Below are positions 9,055 through 17,984 of a stretch of DNA of 64,000 nt, piece after piece. This DNA comes from Anthropogastromicrobium sp050944455 (GTDB lineage Bacteria > Bacillota > Clostridia > Lachnospirales > Lachnospiraceae). Positions within the stretch are counted from its first letter, which is position 1. Each line of letters begins with the position of its first letter. Below the pieces are notes generated by a model. It worked only from the letters and a program-made list of their open reading frames with translations, had not been told where the DNA came from and searched no databases. The stretch spans positions 1-64,000 of the forward strand of contig JBMNRC010000016.1 of assembly GCA_050944455.1 (NCBI GenBank). Reading direction: 5' to 3'. The position numbers were made by a program, and so were the translations under genes.

Positions 9055-10851
9055 ATGTTTTATGACAACAAGATATGGATCGGCAGCGCGGGCGAGAAAA
9101 AAGTATCCCTCTCGCTCAGAATGGCCAACCGTCACGGCCTGATCACCGGAGCTACCGGAACCGGGAAGACCATCACGCTCAAGGTGCTGGCAGAGTCATT
9201 CAGTGACGCAGGCGTACCGGTCTTTATCTCGGATATCAAGGGAGACCTTTCCGGTATGTGCCGTCCCGGAGCGGACAGCGCTGATCTGCAGGAGCGGATC
9301 CGCCGCTTCGGCCTGAATGAGTGCGGGTTCACCCGGAAGGCCTGGCCGACCGCGTTCTGGGACATTTACGGGAAAAACGGGATTCCGCTCCGCACGACGA
9401 TCTCGGAGATGGGTCCGATCCTGCTCTCGAGAGTTCTCGGCCTGAACACCACGCAGAGCGAACTGATGACGGTGATCTTCCGCATCGCGGACGAAAATCA
9501 GCTGCTTCTGGTTGATACCAGAGACCTGAAAGCCATGATCCGGTACGTTTCGGACAACGCGTCCGCTTTTGAGAAAGATTACGGCCATATCTCCGCGCAG
9601 AGCATGACCGCGATCCTCCGCCATGTGGTCGCGCTGGAAGCCCAGGGCGGGGAGACCTATTATGCGGAGCCGGCGCTGGATATCGTCGACTGGTTCACGC
9701 TGGCCCCGGACGGCAGGGGAATGATGAACATTCTGGACTGCCGCGAACTGGTCAACAACGGCGTGCTCTATTCCGCGTTCCTGTTATGGATGCTTTCGGA
9801 ACTCTACGATACGCTGCCGGAGATCGGCGACCCGGAAAAACCGCGCATGGTCTTTTTCTTCGACGAGGCGCATCTTCTTTTCAAAGGGATTTCCAAAGCC
9901 CTGGAGGCGAAGATTGAACAGATTGTCCGCCTGATCCGTTCCAAGGGAGTCGGGGTCTTCTTCATCAGCCAGTCCCCCTCGGACATTCCCGAGGAAGTGC
10001 TTGGGCAGCTCGGCTGCAAAATACAGCATGCTCTGCGTGCGTATACGCCGAAGGACCAGAAAGCGGTGAAGACGGCCGCAGAATCTTTCCGGCCCAACCC
10101 CGCTTTTGATACCGCAGAGGCGATCACGAGCCTGGGAACCGGCGAGGCGCTGGTATCGGTTCTGGACGAACAGGGGATTCCCACTATGGTGGAGAAGTGC
10201 CGGATTCTGCCTCCGCAGAGCCTGATGGGCAGTATCTCCGACGAGGATAAAACCGCGGAGACAAAGAAAAACAACCTGTACCTGAAATACATGACGGCAA
10301 AGAATCCGGATTCAGCGTACGAATTCCTGGAAAGACAGAAGTCGCGCCGGTACGGAGGCAGCGGCCTCAATGACAGCCTCGGCAGGGAAACTCCGGGCGC
10401 CGTGACCGGACAGAGCGGCAGCGAAACGCTGAGCGGGCGCGATAACCTGAACGGCGGAAACGGCATGGACGGCGGGAGTCTTCCGGGAGTGACACGGGGA
10501 ACTGCCGGGACTGCCGGCATGCGCGGAACTTCCGAAGCGAACCAGGAGGCCGTCGACCGCAAGATCGCGCAGCTGGAAAAAGAACTGGCGATGGAACGGG
10601 AGAAAAATTCAGAACGGGAAAGCAGAGAGGCTGAGAAACTGTTCAGAGCCAGGCAGGAAGCGGAGGAGAAGGAGCGGAAAAAGAAAGAGCGGATCATAGA
10701 GCAGAGCGTGAAAAGCGTCGGGTCTTCCGTGGGCCGGGAACTCGGGAACGCCATCGGGAGTTCGCTCGGCGGAAAGTTCGGCAGGAGAATCGGCGGAAAT
10801 CTGGGTTCCACCCTGGGGCGGAACCTGCTGGGGACCTTTTTCAGCAAATAA
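9055..10851 (+). CDS. HerA/YjgR-like ATPase (DUF853 family)
   Basis: P-loop ATPase of 598 aa related to E. coli YjgR and to the HerA/FtsK-type helicases. Walker A is GATGTGKTITLK near residue 30; Walker B is PRMVFFFDEAHLLF around residue 265; a downstream ISQSPSDIPEEVLGQLG segment fits the arginine-finger region. After the ATPase core come a Gly/Ser/Asn-rich linker, a charged coiled-coil-like stretch (AQLEKELAMEREKNSERES) and a glycine-zipper tail typical of the family. ATG 9055 is preferred because GGAGGA lies 8 nt upstream; ATG 9040 would add five residues. The cellular role of this family is not established, and the gene stands alone. Confidence 0.85.
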   Translation: MFYDNKIWIGSAGEKKVSLSLRMANRHGLITGATGTGKTITLKVLAESFSDAGVPVFISDIKGDLSGMCRPGADSADLQERIRRFGLNECGFTRKAWPTAFWDIYGKNGIPLRTTISEMGPILLSRVLGLNTTQSELMTVIFRIADENQLLLVDTRDLKAMIRYVSDNASAFEKDYGHISAQSMTAILRHVVALEAQGGETYYAEPALDIVDWFTLAPDGRGMMNILDCRELVNNGVLYSAFLLWMLSELYDTLPEIGDPEKPRMVFFFDEAHLLFKGISKALEAKIEQIVRLIRSKGVGVFFISQSPSDIPEEVLGQLGCKIQHALRAYTPKDQKAVKTAAESFRPNPAFDTAEAITSLGTGEALVSVLDEQGIPTMVEKCRILPPQSLMGSISDEDKTAETKKNNLYLKYMTAKNPDSAYEFLERQKSRRYGGSGLNDSLGRETPGAVTGQSGSETLSGRDNLNGGNGMDGGSLPGVTRGTAGTAGMRGTSEANQEAVDRKIAQLEKELAMEREKNSERESREAEKLFRARQEAEEKERKKKERIIEQSVKSVGSSVGRELGNAIGSSLGGKFGRRIGGNLGSTLGRNLLGTFFSK

Positions 10852-11270
10852 GGCGGCGATTCCCGGCCGGAGGGATTGTCAGAACTTCAGCGGAAAGATT
10901 TGGCGGCGCAGGATCCGCCTGACCAGCGGCCCGGGCGGAGAAGCCCGCGCGGGGGACGCGTTTACCGCTGTCGGCATTTCCGCTGCAGACAGGCAGGCGG
11001 AGAGGTTCGCGCGGAACACGCGCAGGAACGATCACGGCGTTCCCTGAGCGGATGGATGAACGGGACAAAAGAGCGCAAAAAATCCAGCAGACACGAAAAT
11101 TCTGTGTAAAAATCATAATTTTCAGGGAAAACACTCCCTTTTTTTTGCCGTTTATGTTATACTGAATCCAGTGAAAGCCCGGATATCTGTCAGATTATGG
11201 GGATACCCGGCTCTATACGGAACAGCAGAGAAATTCTGCAATGCCTATCATCATGGAGGAGAAGGAAATC
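10852..11270. other. Intergenic region before glgC
   Basis: This 419-bp gap holds a weak T-tailed hairpin (11124-11146) and, just after it, a TATACT -10-like element at 11158-11163 without a good -35. No gene is supported; an open frame at 10876-11109 lacks a ribosome site and family resemblance. Confidence 0.45.
11124..11146 (+). terminator. Weak intrinsic terminator upstream of glgC
   Basis: AGGGA / TCCCT with a 6-nt loop followed by a run of T. The stem is only 5 bp, so it may be leaky. Confidence 0.45.
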
Positions 11271-12476
11271 ATGGCAAAGGAAATGATCGCAATGCTCCTT
11301 GCCGGCGGACAGGGCTCCAGACTGTATGCACTGACGTCAAAGCTCGCAAAACCGGCGGTTCCTTTCGGCGGAAAGTACCGCATCATTGACTTTCCGCTGT
11401 CAAACTGTGTAAACTCCGGAATCGACACCGTCGGAGTCTGCACTCAATACCAGCCGCTTGTTCTGAATGAGTATATCGGAATCGGCCAGCCCTGGGACCT
11501 GGACCGTCTGCACGGAGGAGTGCATGTTCTTCCTCCTTATCAAAAAGCCTCGGGTTCTGACTGGTATAAAGGCACGGCAAACGCGATTTACCAGAACATT
11601 CCGTTCATCGAGAGATACAATCCGAAGTATGTTATCATTCTTTCGGGCGACCAGATCTGCAAGCAGGATTACAGCGATTTTCTCCGCTTCCATAAAGAGA
11701 AAAACGCCGAGTTTTCCGTCGCCGTCATGGAAGTGCCGTGGGACGAGGCTTCCCGTTTCGGCCTGATGGTTGCCGATGAGAACGACCGTATCACCGAATT
11801 CCAGGAAAAACCGAAGAATCCGAAGTCCAATCTTGCTTCGATGGGCATCTACATTTTCAACTGGGATATCCTCAAAAAATACCTGACCGAGGACGAGCAG
11901 GATCCGAACTCCGAAAATGACTTCGGCAAGAACATCATCCCGAATCTTCTGCGCGACAACCGCCGTATGTACGCTTACCACTTCAACGGCTACTGGAAGG
12001 ATGTGGGAACCATTTCTTCCCTCTGGGAAGCCAACATGGAGGTTCTCGATCCTGAGCACAGCGGCATCAACCTGTTCGATGACGACTGGAAGATCTACAG
12101 CCGCAACGCGGGTCTTCCCGGCCACAAGATCGGCTCCGACGCGGTCGTGGAAAATTCCATGGTTACCGATGGCTGCCGAATTGACGGAACAGTCAGGCAC
12201 TCTGTGATCTTCTCCGGCGTTACCATCGAGAAGGGCGCCGTCGTGGAAGACGCGGTTGTGATGGGCGGGACCGTCATCCACGCGAATGCCGCTGTCAGAC
12301 ACTGCATCGTAGCGGAAAATGTCACAATCAAGGAAAACGCGGTGGTCGGCGCTATGCCGCAGGGCAATGAGAAGGCTGTCGCGACGGTAGGATCCGGCGT
12401 TACCATCGGAATCGGCGCGAAAGTCGGGCCTTCAGCCATGGTCAGAGAAGATGTAAAGGACGGTGAAGAGGTATGA
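11271..12476 (+). CDS. glgC: Glucose-1-phosphate adenylyltransferase, catalytic subunit
   Basis: 401-aa enzyme making ADP-glucose, the committed step of glycogen synthesis. ATG 11271 is preceded by GAAGGAAATC and gives the canonical nucleotide-binding N-terminus AMLLAGGQGSRLYALT. Family motifs follow: KPAVPFGGKYRIIDFPLSN, the glucose-phosphate-binding FQEKPKNPKSNLASMGIY segment, and a C-terminal left-handed beta-helix of hexapeptide repeats. It overlaps glgD by 4 nt (ATGA), so the two are translationally coupled. glgA and glgB are not nearby. Confidence 0.96.
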   Translation: MAKEMIAMLLAGGQGSRLYALTSKLAKPAVPFGGKYRIIDFPLSNCVNSGIDTVGVCTQYQPLVLNEYIGIGQPWDLDRLHGGVHVLPPYQKASGSDWYKGTANAIYQNIPFIERYNPKYVIILSGDQICKQDYSDFLRFHKEKNAEFSVAVMEVPWDEASRFGLMVADENDRITEFQEKPKNPKSNLASMGIYIFNWDILKKYLTEDEQDPNSENDFGKNIIPNLLRDNRRMYAYHFNGYWKDVGTISSLWEANMEVLDPEHSGINLFDDDWKIYSRNAGLPGHKIGSDAVVENSMVTDGCRIDGTVRHSVIFSGVTIEKGAVVEDAVVMGGTVIHANAAVRHCIVAENVTIKENAVVGAMPQGNEKAVATVGSGVTIGIGAKVGPSAMVREDVKDGEEV

Positions 12477-13618
12477 TGATGAATGTGCACAACGAAGCTC
12501 TTGGCATCATTTTCCCGAACAGCTATGATTCACTGGTTCCGCAGCTTGTCACGGAGCGCTCCATGGCCTCCATCCCGTTCGGTTCCCGTTACAGAATGAT
12601 CGACTTTATCCTTTCCTCGATGGTCAACAGCGGGATCGACAATGTCGCCATTATCGTCAGGCAGAATTACCATTCCCTGATGGACCATCTGGGAACCGGC
12701 CGCGAGTGGGATCTCGCCCGCAAAAACGGCGGCCTGAATATTTTCCCGCCGTACGCGGAGAAAACCGTGAAACTGTACACGGGCCGCATTGAGGCGCTCG
12801 AGAGCATTCTGCTGTTCCTCCGTTCCCAGAAGGAAAAATACGTTATCCTCACGGATGCAAACCTGGCTGTCAATTTCGATTTCACCGAGATGATGAGCAG
12901 GCATATCGAGTCCGGGGCGGATATCACCATCGCTTACCAGCGCACTGAGATTCCGGCTGGCCTGATCCGTCCCAACGAAATCGCCAAGGACCTGTATTAC
13001 ACCCTTGCGCTGGACGGCACCAGGGTCAACAAGATTTTCATGAACCAGACCACTCCCGGAGTCAAGAATCTGTCGATGAACATCTATATCGTCGACCGCG
13101 AGCTCCTGATCGATCTCGTCAACAGCGCTTATGTCCGCGGCATGAACTATTTTGAGCGCGATGTCCTTGCGGAGAAACTGGATGAACTCAATATTCAGGG
13201 ATATGAGTACGACGGTTATGTAGCCCGCATCACCGACATGAAGAGCTATTTCGACGAGAACATGAAGCTTCTGGATGATAAGAACCTGGACGCCCTGTTC
13301 TCCGGCAACACGATCTACACCAAGATCCGCGACGACAACCCGACCCGCTATATCGGCGACGCGAACGCGAAGAATGTTCTGGTGGCGGATGGCTGCGTGA
13401 TCGAGGGAACGATCGAAAACTGCGTTCTGTTCAGAGGCGTTAAGATCGGCAAAGGAGCAGTGGTGAAAAACTGCGTGCTGATGCAGGATACCGTGGTCGG
13501 GGACAACGCGAAGCTCGACCATGTCATTACCGACAAGAATGTGACGATTTCCGCGGGCAAGGAGCTTGTCGGAACCGAGTCCTTCCCGGTTTACGCCGAG
13601 AAGAACAGAAAGATCTGA
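12473..13618 (+). CDS. glgD: GlgD subunit of glucose-1-phosphate adenylyltransferase
   Basis: 381-aa paralogue of GlgC that in Firmicutes partners with GlgC and raises its activity. The nucleotide-binding loop of GlgC is degenerate here: the N-terminus reads EALGIIFPNSYDSLVPQLVTER instead of the Gly-Gly-rich loop, as in known GlgD proteins, so it is expected to be non-catalytic alone. SIPFGSRYRMIDFILSSMVNSGIDN and the C-terminal beta-helix repeats are conserved. Three consecutive ATG codons (12473, 12476, 12479) occur at the start, overlapping the glgC stop. Confidence 0.94.
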   Translation: MMMNVHNEALGIIFPNSYDSLVPQLVTERSMASIPFGSRYRMIDFILSSMVNSGIDNVAIIVRQNYHSLMDHLGTGREWDLARKNGGLNIFPPYAEKTVKLYTGRIEALESILLFLRSQKEKYVILTDANLAVNFDFTEMMSRHIESGADITIAYQRTEIPAGLIRPNEIAKDLYYTLALDGTRVNKIFMNQTTPGVKNLSMNIYIVDRELLIDLVNSAYVRGMNYFERDVLAEKLDELNIQGYEYDGYVARITDMKSYFDENMKLLDDKNLDALFSGNTIYTKIRDDNPTRYIGDANAKNVLVADGCVIEGTIENCVLFRGVKIGKGAVVKNCVLMQDTVVGDNAKLDHVITDKNVTISAGKELVGTESFPVYAEKNRKI

Positions 13619-13707
13619 CCGCGGCGCGGGACCGCGTGACGGCCGCGCTCCGGAACAGGCGGTTCCGCCTGAAAACGGAAATCCGCGGACGCACAGAAAC
13701 AGAATGC

Positions 13708-13756
13708 GGGGCTCTGCACGAAAGTGCAGGGCCCCGTTTGCGGTTGGTGTTTTTTA
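13708..13756 (+). terminator. Terminator after glgCD
   Basis: 12-bp stem GGGGCTCTGCAC / GTGCAGGGCCCC with a GAAA tetraloop. The T-rich stretch comes about 14 nt later, which is further than usual. It sits between glgD and the convergent asnA gene and may serve both strands. Confidence 0.7.
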
Positions 13757-13919
13757 TTGTTGATCATTGATTTACAGACTGATTACAGGAAAGCTTCCGA
13801 AAATTCCGCAGACGGTCCGCGGCAGAATTCCTGAATGATCGGATGAGGATTCCGAACAGGAACCGGGAAGAATCTCCGGGAGAAGAGTCTGCGGCGATCC
13901 GCTGCGATGAATTGCGGGA

Positions 13920-14933
13920 TCAGAGCAGGGGGATTCCCGCTTCCGCGCAGGCTTTCTGGACGTCCTCAGGCCAGATCGAGCACTGGACTTCGCCGATATG
14001 GGCTTTCCTGAGAAAGAACATGCACAGGCGGGACTGACCGATGCCGCCGCCGATGGTGTACGGGACGGTTCCCTCGATCACGGCTCGCTGGAAGGGAAGA
14101 GAAGCGCGCTCCGGGCAGCCCGCTTTCCGCAGCTGGGAGAGCAGCGAGTCTCTGTCCACCCGGACTCCCATGGACGAAAGTTCCATGGCGATATCCAGAA
14201 CCGGGTAATAGACCAGGATATCCGCGTTGAGCGACCAGTCGTCATAATCCGGGGCACGGCCGTCGTGGGGCTCTCCGTTGGCCAGCTTGTCGCCGATCTG
14301 CATGATGCATGCGGCACCGTGCTTTCTGGTAAACTGATATTCGCGCTCCTTCGGCGTCAGGCCGGGGTACATGGCGAGAAGGTCAGAGGATTTGATGAAA
14401 GTGATCTCGCGAGGCAGGATTTCTTCTATATAATCGTACTGGATCGCCATGTACATTTCCGTTTTGCGGAGAACACGATAGACGGACCGGACGGCGTCCT
14501 CAAGGGTATCCAGCGTGCGCTGCTCTTTCGTGATGATCTTTTCCCAGTCCCACTGGTCGACGAAAAGAGAGTGGATGTTGTCAGTGGTTTCGTCCCGCCG
14601 GATGGCATTCATATCCGTGTACAGGCCCTCGCCCGCGGCAAACCCGTATTTGCCCAGCGCGTAGCGCTTCCATTTGGCGAGGGACTGGACGACTTCAGCC
14701 GTATAGTCATTCTGTTCAAGAATTCCGAAGGAAACCGGCCGCTCTACACCGTTCAGGTTGTCGTTCAGGCCGGTTGCCGGATCGACAAAAAGCGGAGCGG
14801 TGACACGCTGCAGGTTCAGCTCCCTGGCCAGCAGGCCCTGGAAGAAATCCTTCACTGTCTTGATCGCAACCTGCGTGTCATGCAGGCTGAGGGCTGGTTT
14901 ATATCCGTTCGGGAGAGTCAGTTTGCTCATCAT
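13920..14933 (-). CDS. asnA: Aspartate-ammonia ligase (asparagine synthetase A)
   Basis: 337-aa cytosolic enzyme making asparagine from aspartate, ammonia and ATP, with a class-II aminoacyl-tRNA-synthetase-like fold. Characteristic stretches: APLFVDPATGLNDNLNGVERPV, FAAGEGLYTDMNAIRRDE, SLFVDQWDWEK and the C-terminal PYTIGGGIGQSRLCM motif. Start is at a double ATG; AAAGGCGG precedes it. It lies 49 bp downstream of the ACT-domain gene on the same strand, so they are probably one transcript. Confidence 0.96.
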   Translation of the reverse strand: MMSKLTLPNGYKPALSLHDTQVAIKTVKDFFQGLLARELNLQRVTAPLFVDPATGLNDNLNGVERPVSFGILEQNDYTAEVVQSLAKWKRYALGKYGFAAGEGLYTDMNAIRRDETTDNIHSLFVDQWDWEKIITKEQRTLDTLEDAVRSVYRVLRKTEMYMAIQYDYIEEILPREITFIKSSDLLAMYPGLTPKEREYQFTRKHGAACIMQIGDKLANGEPHDGRAPDYDDWSLNADILVYYPVLDIAMELSSMGVRVDRDSLLSQLRKAGCPERASLPFQRAVIEGTVPYTIGGGIGQSRLCMFFLRKAHIGEVQCSIWPEDVQKACAEAGIPLL

Positions 14934-14982
14934 TTGCCGCCTTTCTGCTGACTGAAATGGCTGGTGAGGGTATGCCGCCGGT

Positions 14983-15387
14983 TCAGAGCACCGTATATCC
15001 CAGGGATTTCAGGCAGGATTCAACTTCGGGAACGCCTTCGGTGTGCATAACCATGATCGGCATGCCGGTCTTCCGGTTGTAGCACAGATAGATGTAATCA
15101 ATGTTGATATTGCTTTCGATGCAGGACTGCAGAAGCTGGTTGAGGGCTCCGACATGGTCGTCGACCTCCACCCCGAGAACCAGGGTGACCCGGCACATGT
15201 AGCCGTCCGCCTTCAGCGCTTCGACCGCTTCCTCGGGCTTGTCGACGACCATGCGGATAATCCCGTATTCGGCGCTGTCGTTGGTGACGGAGCCGAGAAT
15301 GTTGATGTTCTTCTCCTGAAGAAGAGAAGTGATTCTGTGGAATGCGCCTTTCCTGTTCTCAGCGTAAATGGAAACCTGTTTCAGCAT
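14983..15387 (-). CDS. Tandem ACT-domain protein
   Basis: 134-aa protein made of two ACT domains: about residues 1-65 (MLKQVSIYAENRKGAFHRIT start) and 70-134 (second repeat starting VEVDDHVGALNQLL). ACT domains bind amino acids and regulate metabolic enzymes or transcription. No enzymatic or DNA-binding part is present, so it is a stand-alone sensor. A strong GGGGGGAGGT site precedes the ATG. Being the first gene before asnA suggests it senses asparagine, aspartate or a related amino acid; this is inference. Confidence 0.85.
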   Translation of the reverse strand: MLKQVSIYAENRKGAFHRITSLLQEKNINILGSVTNDSAEYGIIRMVVDKPEEAVEALKADGYMCRVTLVLGVEVDDHVGALNQLLQSCIESNINIDYIYLCYNRKTGMPIMVMHTEGVPEVESCLKSLGYTVL

Positions 15388-15526
15388 ATTCAGTACCTCC
15401 CCCCGCAGGGCTGTCCGCTGTGATCGGAACAGCCTGCTTGCTTATTCTGTTCATCTTGTCTGTATATCAGAAAATCCGGTGTAAAAGGCCGGAAGCCGCT
15501 CCCTGATCCGGCTGGCCGGACAGCCC

Positions 15527-16498
15527 TCAGCTTTCCAGGAAAGCGAACAGGTCATTCAGGTATTTTTCCAGAATGCTGTTTTTTTCGCGGTAGATTTCGT
15601 GCTTTGCGGGATACGAAATGAGTTTTCCGTCCGGAACTTTGCTGATAAAGGTGTTCTGCGCGGGAAGGGAGACCGTACGGTCAAGTTCCGCCTGAAGCAG
15701 AAGAACCGGCATTGTCAGCCTGCCCGGAGCCTTTTTCAGCAGATAGTCGCCCATTTTCAGCCCCTCGGCAACCCATCCGTAGGTTCCGCCGTCCGTCTGG
15801 ATTTCCTTATGCCGCATCTGCAGATCTTTGTAGTAATCAAAACGGGCGCGGCACTGGGTATTGCTTTCCTCAAAAGTATAGGTGCCGTCAAAAGCGTGGT
15901 AGCCGGGAAGCGGCGCCTCGTAACGGCCCCTGCGCTTCATTCCCCAGCCCAGAAGTTTTGCGGCCCAGACGGGCATGTCCCCGGTAACCGGGCGGATCAT
16001 CGGGGAGGAGAGCACTGCCTTTCTGACAGTATCAGCGCGTTCGGAAGCCGAAGCGGCCGCGATCGCGCCTCCCATGGAATGGCCGTACACAAACAGCGGA
16101 AGTTTGGGGAACTGCTTCCGGGCGGTATCGATCACATTGTTGAAATCGTCGATATAGGTCTGCCAATGGTCCATATGGACCAGGCAGGGATCGCTCACCA
16201 GACGATAGCTTTTGCCGTGACCGGCTTGGTCGGGGATAAAAACCGCGTAATCTCTCTTATAGAAATACCAGGCCAGCTCGTGGAATTTCAGCGAGCTTTC
16301 GGTATATCCGTGGGAAATCACCATCACGGCTCCGGCATGGGCCGGGACAAAAAGCTCCACATGGATCTTTTTCCCGGGAACCCGCTCCAGATACAATTCC
16401 TTTTCGTGAGCGCGCAGTTCGGGTTCGATGACGTTATTCATCGTCTCCGCGTAATTTTCTTCGGAGACCGGTTGAATCTTATCCGGAATATCTTCCAT
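15527..16498 (-). CDS. Alpha/beta hydrolase, lysophospholipase/monoacylglycerol-lipase type
   Basis: 323-aa soluble serine hydrolase of the Hydrolase_4 (serine aminopeptidase S33-like) group. Visible elements are the oxyanion HG in VISHGYTESS, the nucleophile elbow GHSMGG around residue 140, a likely acid in LLQAELDRTVS and the catalytic histidine in YPAKHEIY near the C-terminus. No signal peptide. The likely substrate is a glyceride or lysophospholipid ester, but specificity cannot be read from sequence. AAGGAG precedes the start; the 5' leader contains two strong hairpins and a near-consensus promoter. Confidence 0.85.
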   Translation of the reverse strand: MEDIPDKIQPVSEENYAETMNNVIEPELRAHEKELYLERVPGKKIHVELFVPAHAGAVMVISHGYTESSLKFHELAWYFYKRDYAVFIPDQAGHGKSYRLVSDPCLVHMDHWQTYIDDFNNVIDTARKQFPKLPLFVYGHSMGGAIAAASASERADTVRKAVLSSPMIRPVTGDMPVWAAKLLGWGMKRRGRYEAPLPGYHAFDGTYTFEESNTQCRARFDYYKDLQMRHKEIQTDGGTYGWVAEGLKMGDYLLKKAPGRLTMPVLLLQAELDRTVSLPAQNTFISKVPDGKLISYPAKHEIYREKNSILEKYLNDLFAFLES

Positions 16499-16534
16499 AA
16501 CTTTATTTCAGAATTCTCCTTGCCTGTTCATGTT

Positions 16535-16600
16535 TCCCCGGCTGCTGCCGGGGAAAACCGAAGGGGCCGGGCATAGCGGTACCGCCGTGCCCGGCCCCTT
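16535..16600 (-). other. Two GC-rich hairpins in the hydrolase 5' leader
   Basis: On the minus strand the transcript would begin almost directly with a 13-bp stem (16561-16573 with 16588-16600, containing an inner GCGGTACCGC palindrome), then TTTT, then a second stem CCCCGGC / GCCGGGG (16536-16553), and only then the ribosome site. No known riboswitch was recognised. Confidence 0.6.
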
Positions 16601-16613
16601 TAACCTGAAATTT

Positions 16614-16642
16614 ATCTTAGTACAGTTGGATAATTGTGTCAA
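16614..16642 (-). promoter_or_regulatory. Sigma-A promoter of the hydrolase gene
   Basis: Read on the minus strand: perfect TTGACA (16642-16637), 17-bp spacer, TAAGAT (16619-16614). Start point expected near 16607. Confidence 0.82.
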
Positions 16643-16818
16643 GAAAGCGCATTTATACATCTTTTCTGTATTCTTCCTCCAGCCGGCGGCCATCCGCGTT
16701 CCGAAGCCGAAAGCAGCCAAATCAACACGGGATGACATAAAAACCACCAATTTTTATCATCTTTTCACTAAAAACAACAAAAAATCCTGATTTTTTTCTC
16801 CAAATCGCCGAATCAGGC

Positions 16819-16847
16819 TTGACGCTCCTGAAAAAAGTGTGTATCAT
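16819..16847 (+). promoter_or_regulatory. Sigma-A promoter of the LplB-type transporter operon
   Basis: TTGACG (16819-16824), 17 bp, TATCAT (16842-16847). Start expected near 16854, leaving a leader of about 165 nt with no recognised element. Together with the minus-strand promoter it fills the 520-bp divergent gap 16499-17018. Confidence 0.8.
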
Positions 16848-17018
16848 TAAATACAGTTTAAGCGAGACATATAGAAATCTGAATATTTTTCCGGGTGAAA
16901 TATTATCAGCTTTTGGAGAAATAATCCAAAGCCTGCTTTCCGCACAACAGGGAGTTCCGGCAGATTTCTGTGTTCCCCGCACCCGAAGTCCTTAGCTTTG
17001 AAGGAGGGAAGAAAGTTC

Positions 17019-17972
17019 ATGAGCGTTCGATCTGAAAACAAGGTCGTCGTGAAAACGTCCATCACCTGGAAAAAAGCCTTTCACAGAGACTGGCAGCTGT
17101 ACCTGATGCTGATTTTCCCGCTGGCGCTCGTTTTCATCTTCAATTACGCCGCGTACCCCGGGCTGCGCATGGTTTTTATGGATTACAAACCTGCCAAGGG
17201 ATATTCCGGCAGCGAATGGGTAGGATGGGAGACTTTCCGTAAAGTCTTCAAAGACGCCGACTTTATCCGCGCTCTCCGCAATTCAATCGTATTCAACCTT
17301 CTCGACCTGGTTTTCAGCTTTCCTATGCCGATAATCCTGGCCCTGATGCTGAACGAGCTTCGCTTCCCGCATTTCAAGAAAGTCAGCCAGACGATCCTGT
17401 ATCTGCCGCACTTCCTCTCCTGGGTTATCATCGGAAGCGTTGCCTACCAGCTGTTCAAGCCTGACAGCGGCGCCATCAACGTTCTGCTGCGCGACAAACT
17501 TCACTGGATTGATTCCGGCATCCCGTTCCTGACAGAGAAATGGCACTGGATGTGGACCTATCTTCTGATCGGCGTCTGGCAGGGCATGGGCTGGGGCACC
17601 ATCCTGTACCTGGCCGCTATCACCAGCATCAGCGGCGACCTGTATGAAGCCGCGATGATCGACGGCGCGTCCAGGTGGCAGAGAATGATCCACATTACGC
17701 TTCCGGGCATCAAGAGCACCATTGTGACGCTTCTGATCATGCAGCTCGGAAAACTCATGAACAGCAACTTCGAACGGCTTGACGTCTTCGGCAATACGCA
17801 GGTCCGCGAGTTCCAGTACCAGCTGGCTATCTACATTTACGAAAAAGGTCTGCAGGCGTCCAAGTTCAGTATGTCTACCGCCGTTGGCCTGTTCCAGTCT
17901 CTTGTCGGGCTGATCCTGGTTCTGCTGGCCGACCGCTTCGCGAAGATCCTCGGCGAAGACGGACTTCTGTAA
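17019..17972 (+). CDS. Sugar ABC transporter permease, LplB family
   Basis: 317-aa inner-membrane permease of the CUT1 carbohydrate importer class. Six hydrophobic segments are visible, starting at LYLMLIFPLALVFIFNYAAY, and the EAA loop that contacts the ATPase reads YEAAMIDGASRWQRMIHITLPG. ATG 17019 is chosen with AAGGAGGG upstream. First gene of an operon with a second permease and one or two binding proteins; no ATPase gene is present, as is common where a shared MsmX-type ATPase is used. The substrate is unknown, probably an oligosaccharide. Confidence 0.9.
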   Translation: MSVRSENKVVVKTSITWKKAFHRDWQLYLMLIFPLALVFIFNYAAYPGLRMVFMDYKPAKGYSGSEWVGWETFRKVFKDADFIRALRNSIVFNLLDLVFSFPMPIILALMLNELRFPHFKKVSQTILYLPHFLSWVIIGSVAYQLFKPDSGAINVLLRDKLHWIDSGIPFLTEKWHWMWTYLLIGVWQGMGWGTILYLAAITSISGDLYEAAMIDGASRWQRMIHITLPGIKSTIVTLLIMQLGKLMNSNFERLDVFGNTQVREFQYQLAIYIYEKGLQASKFSMSTAVGLFQSLVGLILVLLADRFAKILGEDGLL

Positions 17973-17984
17973 GGAGGCGTGAAG

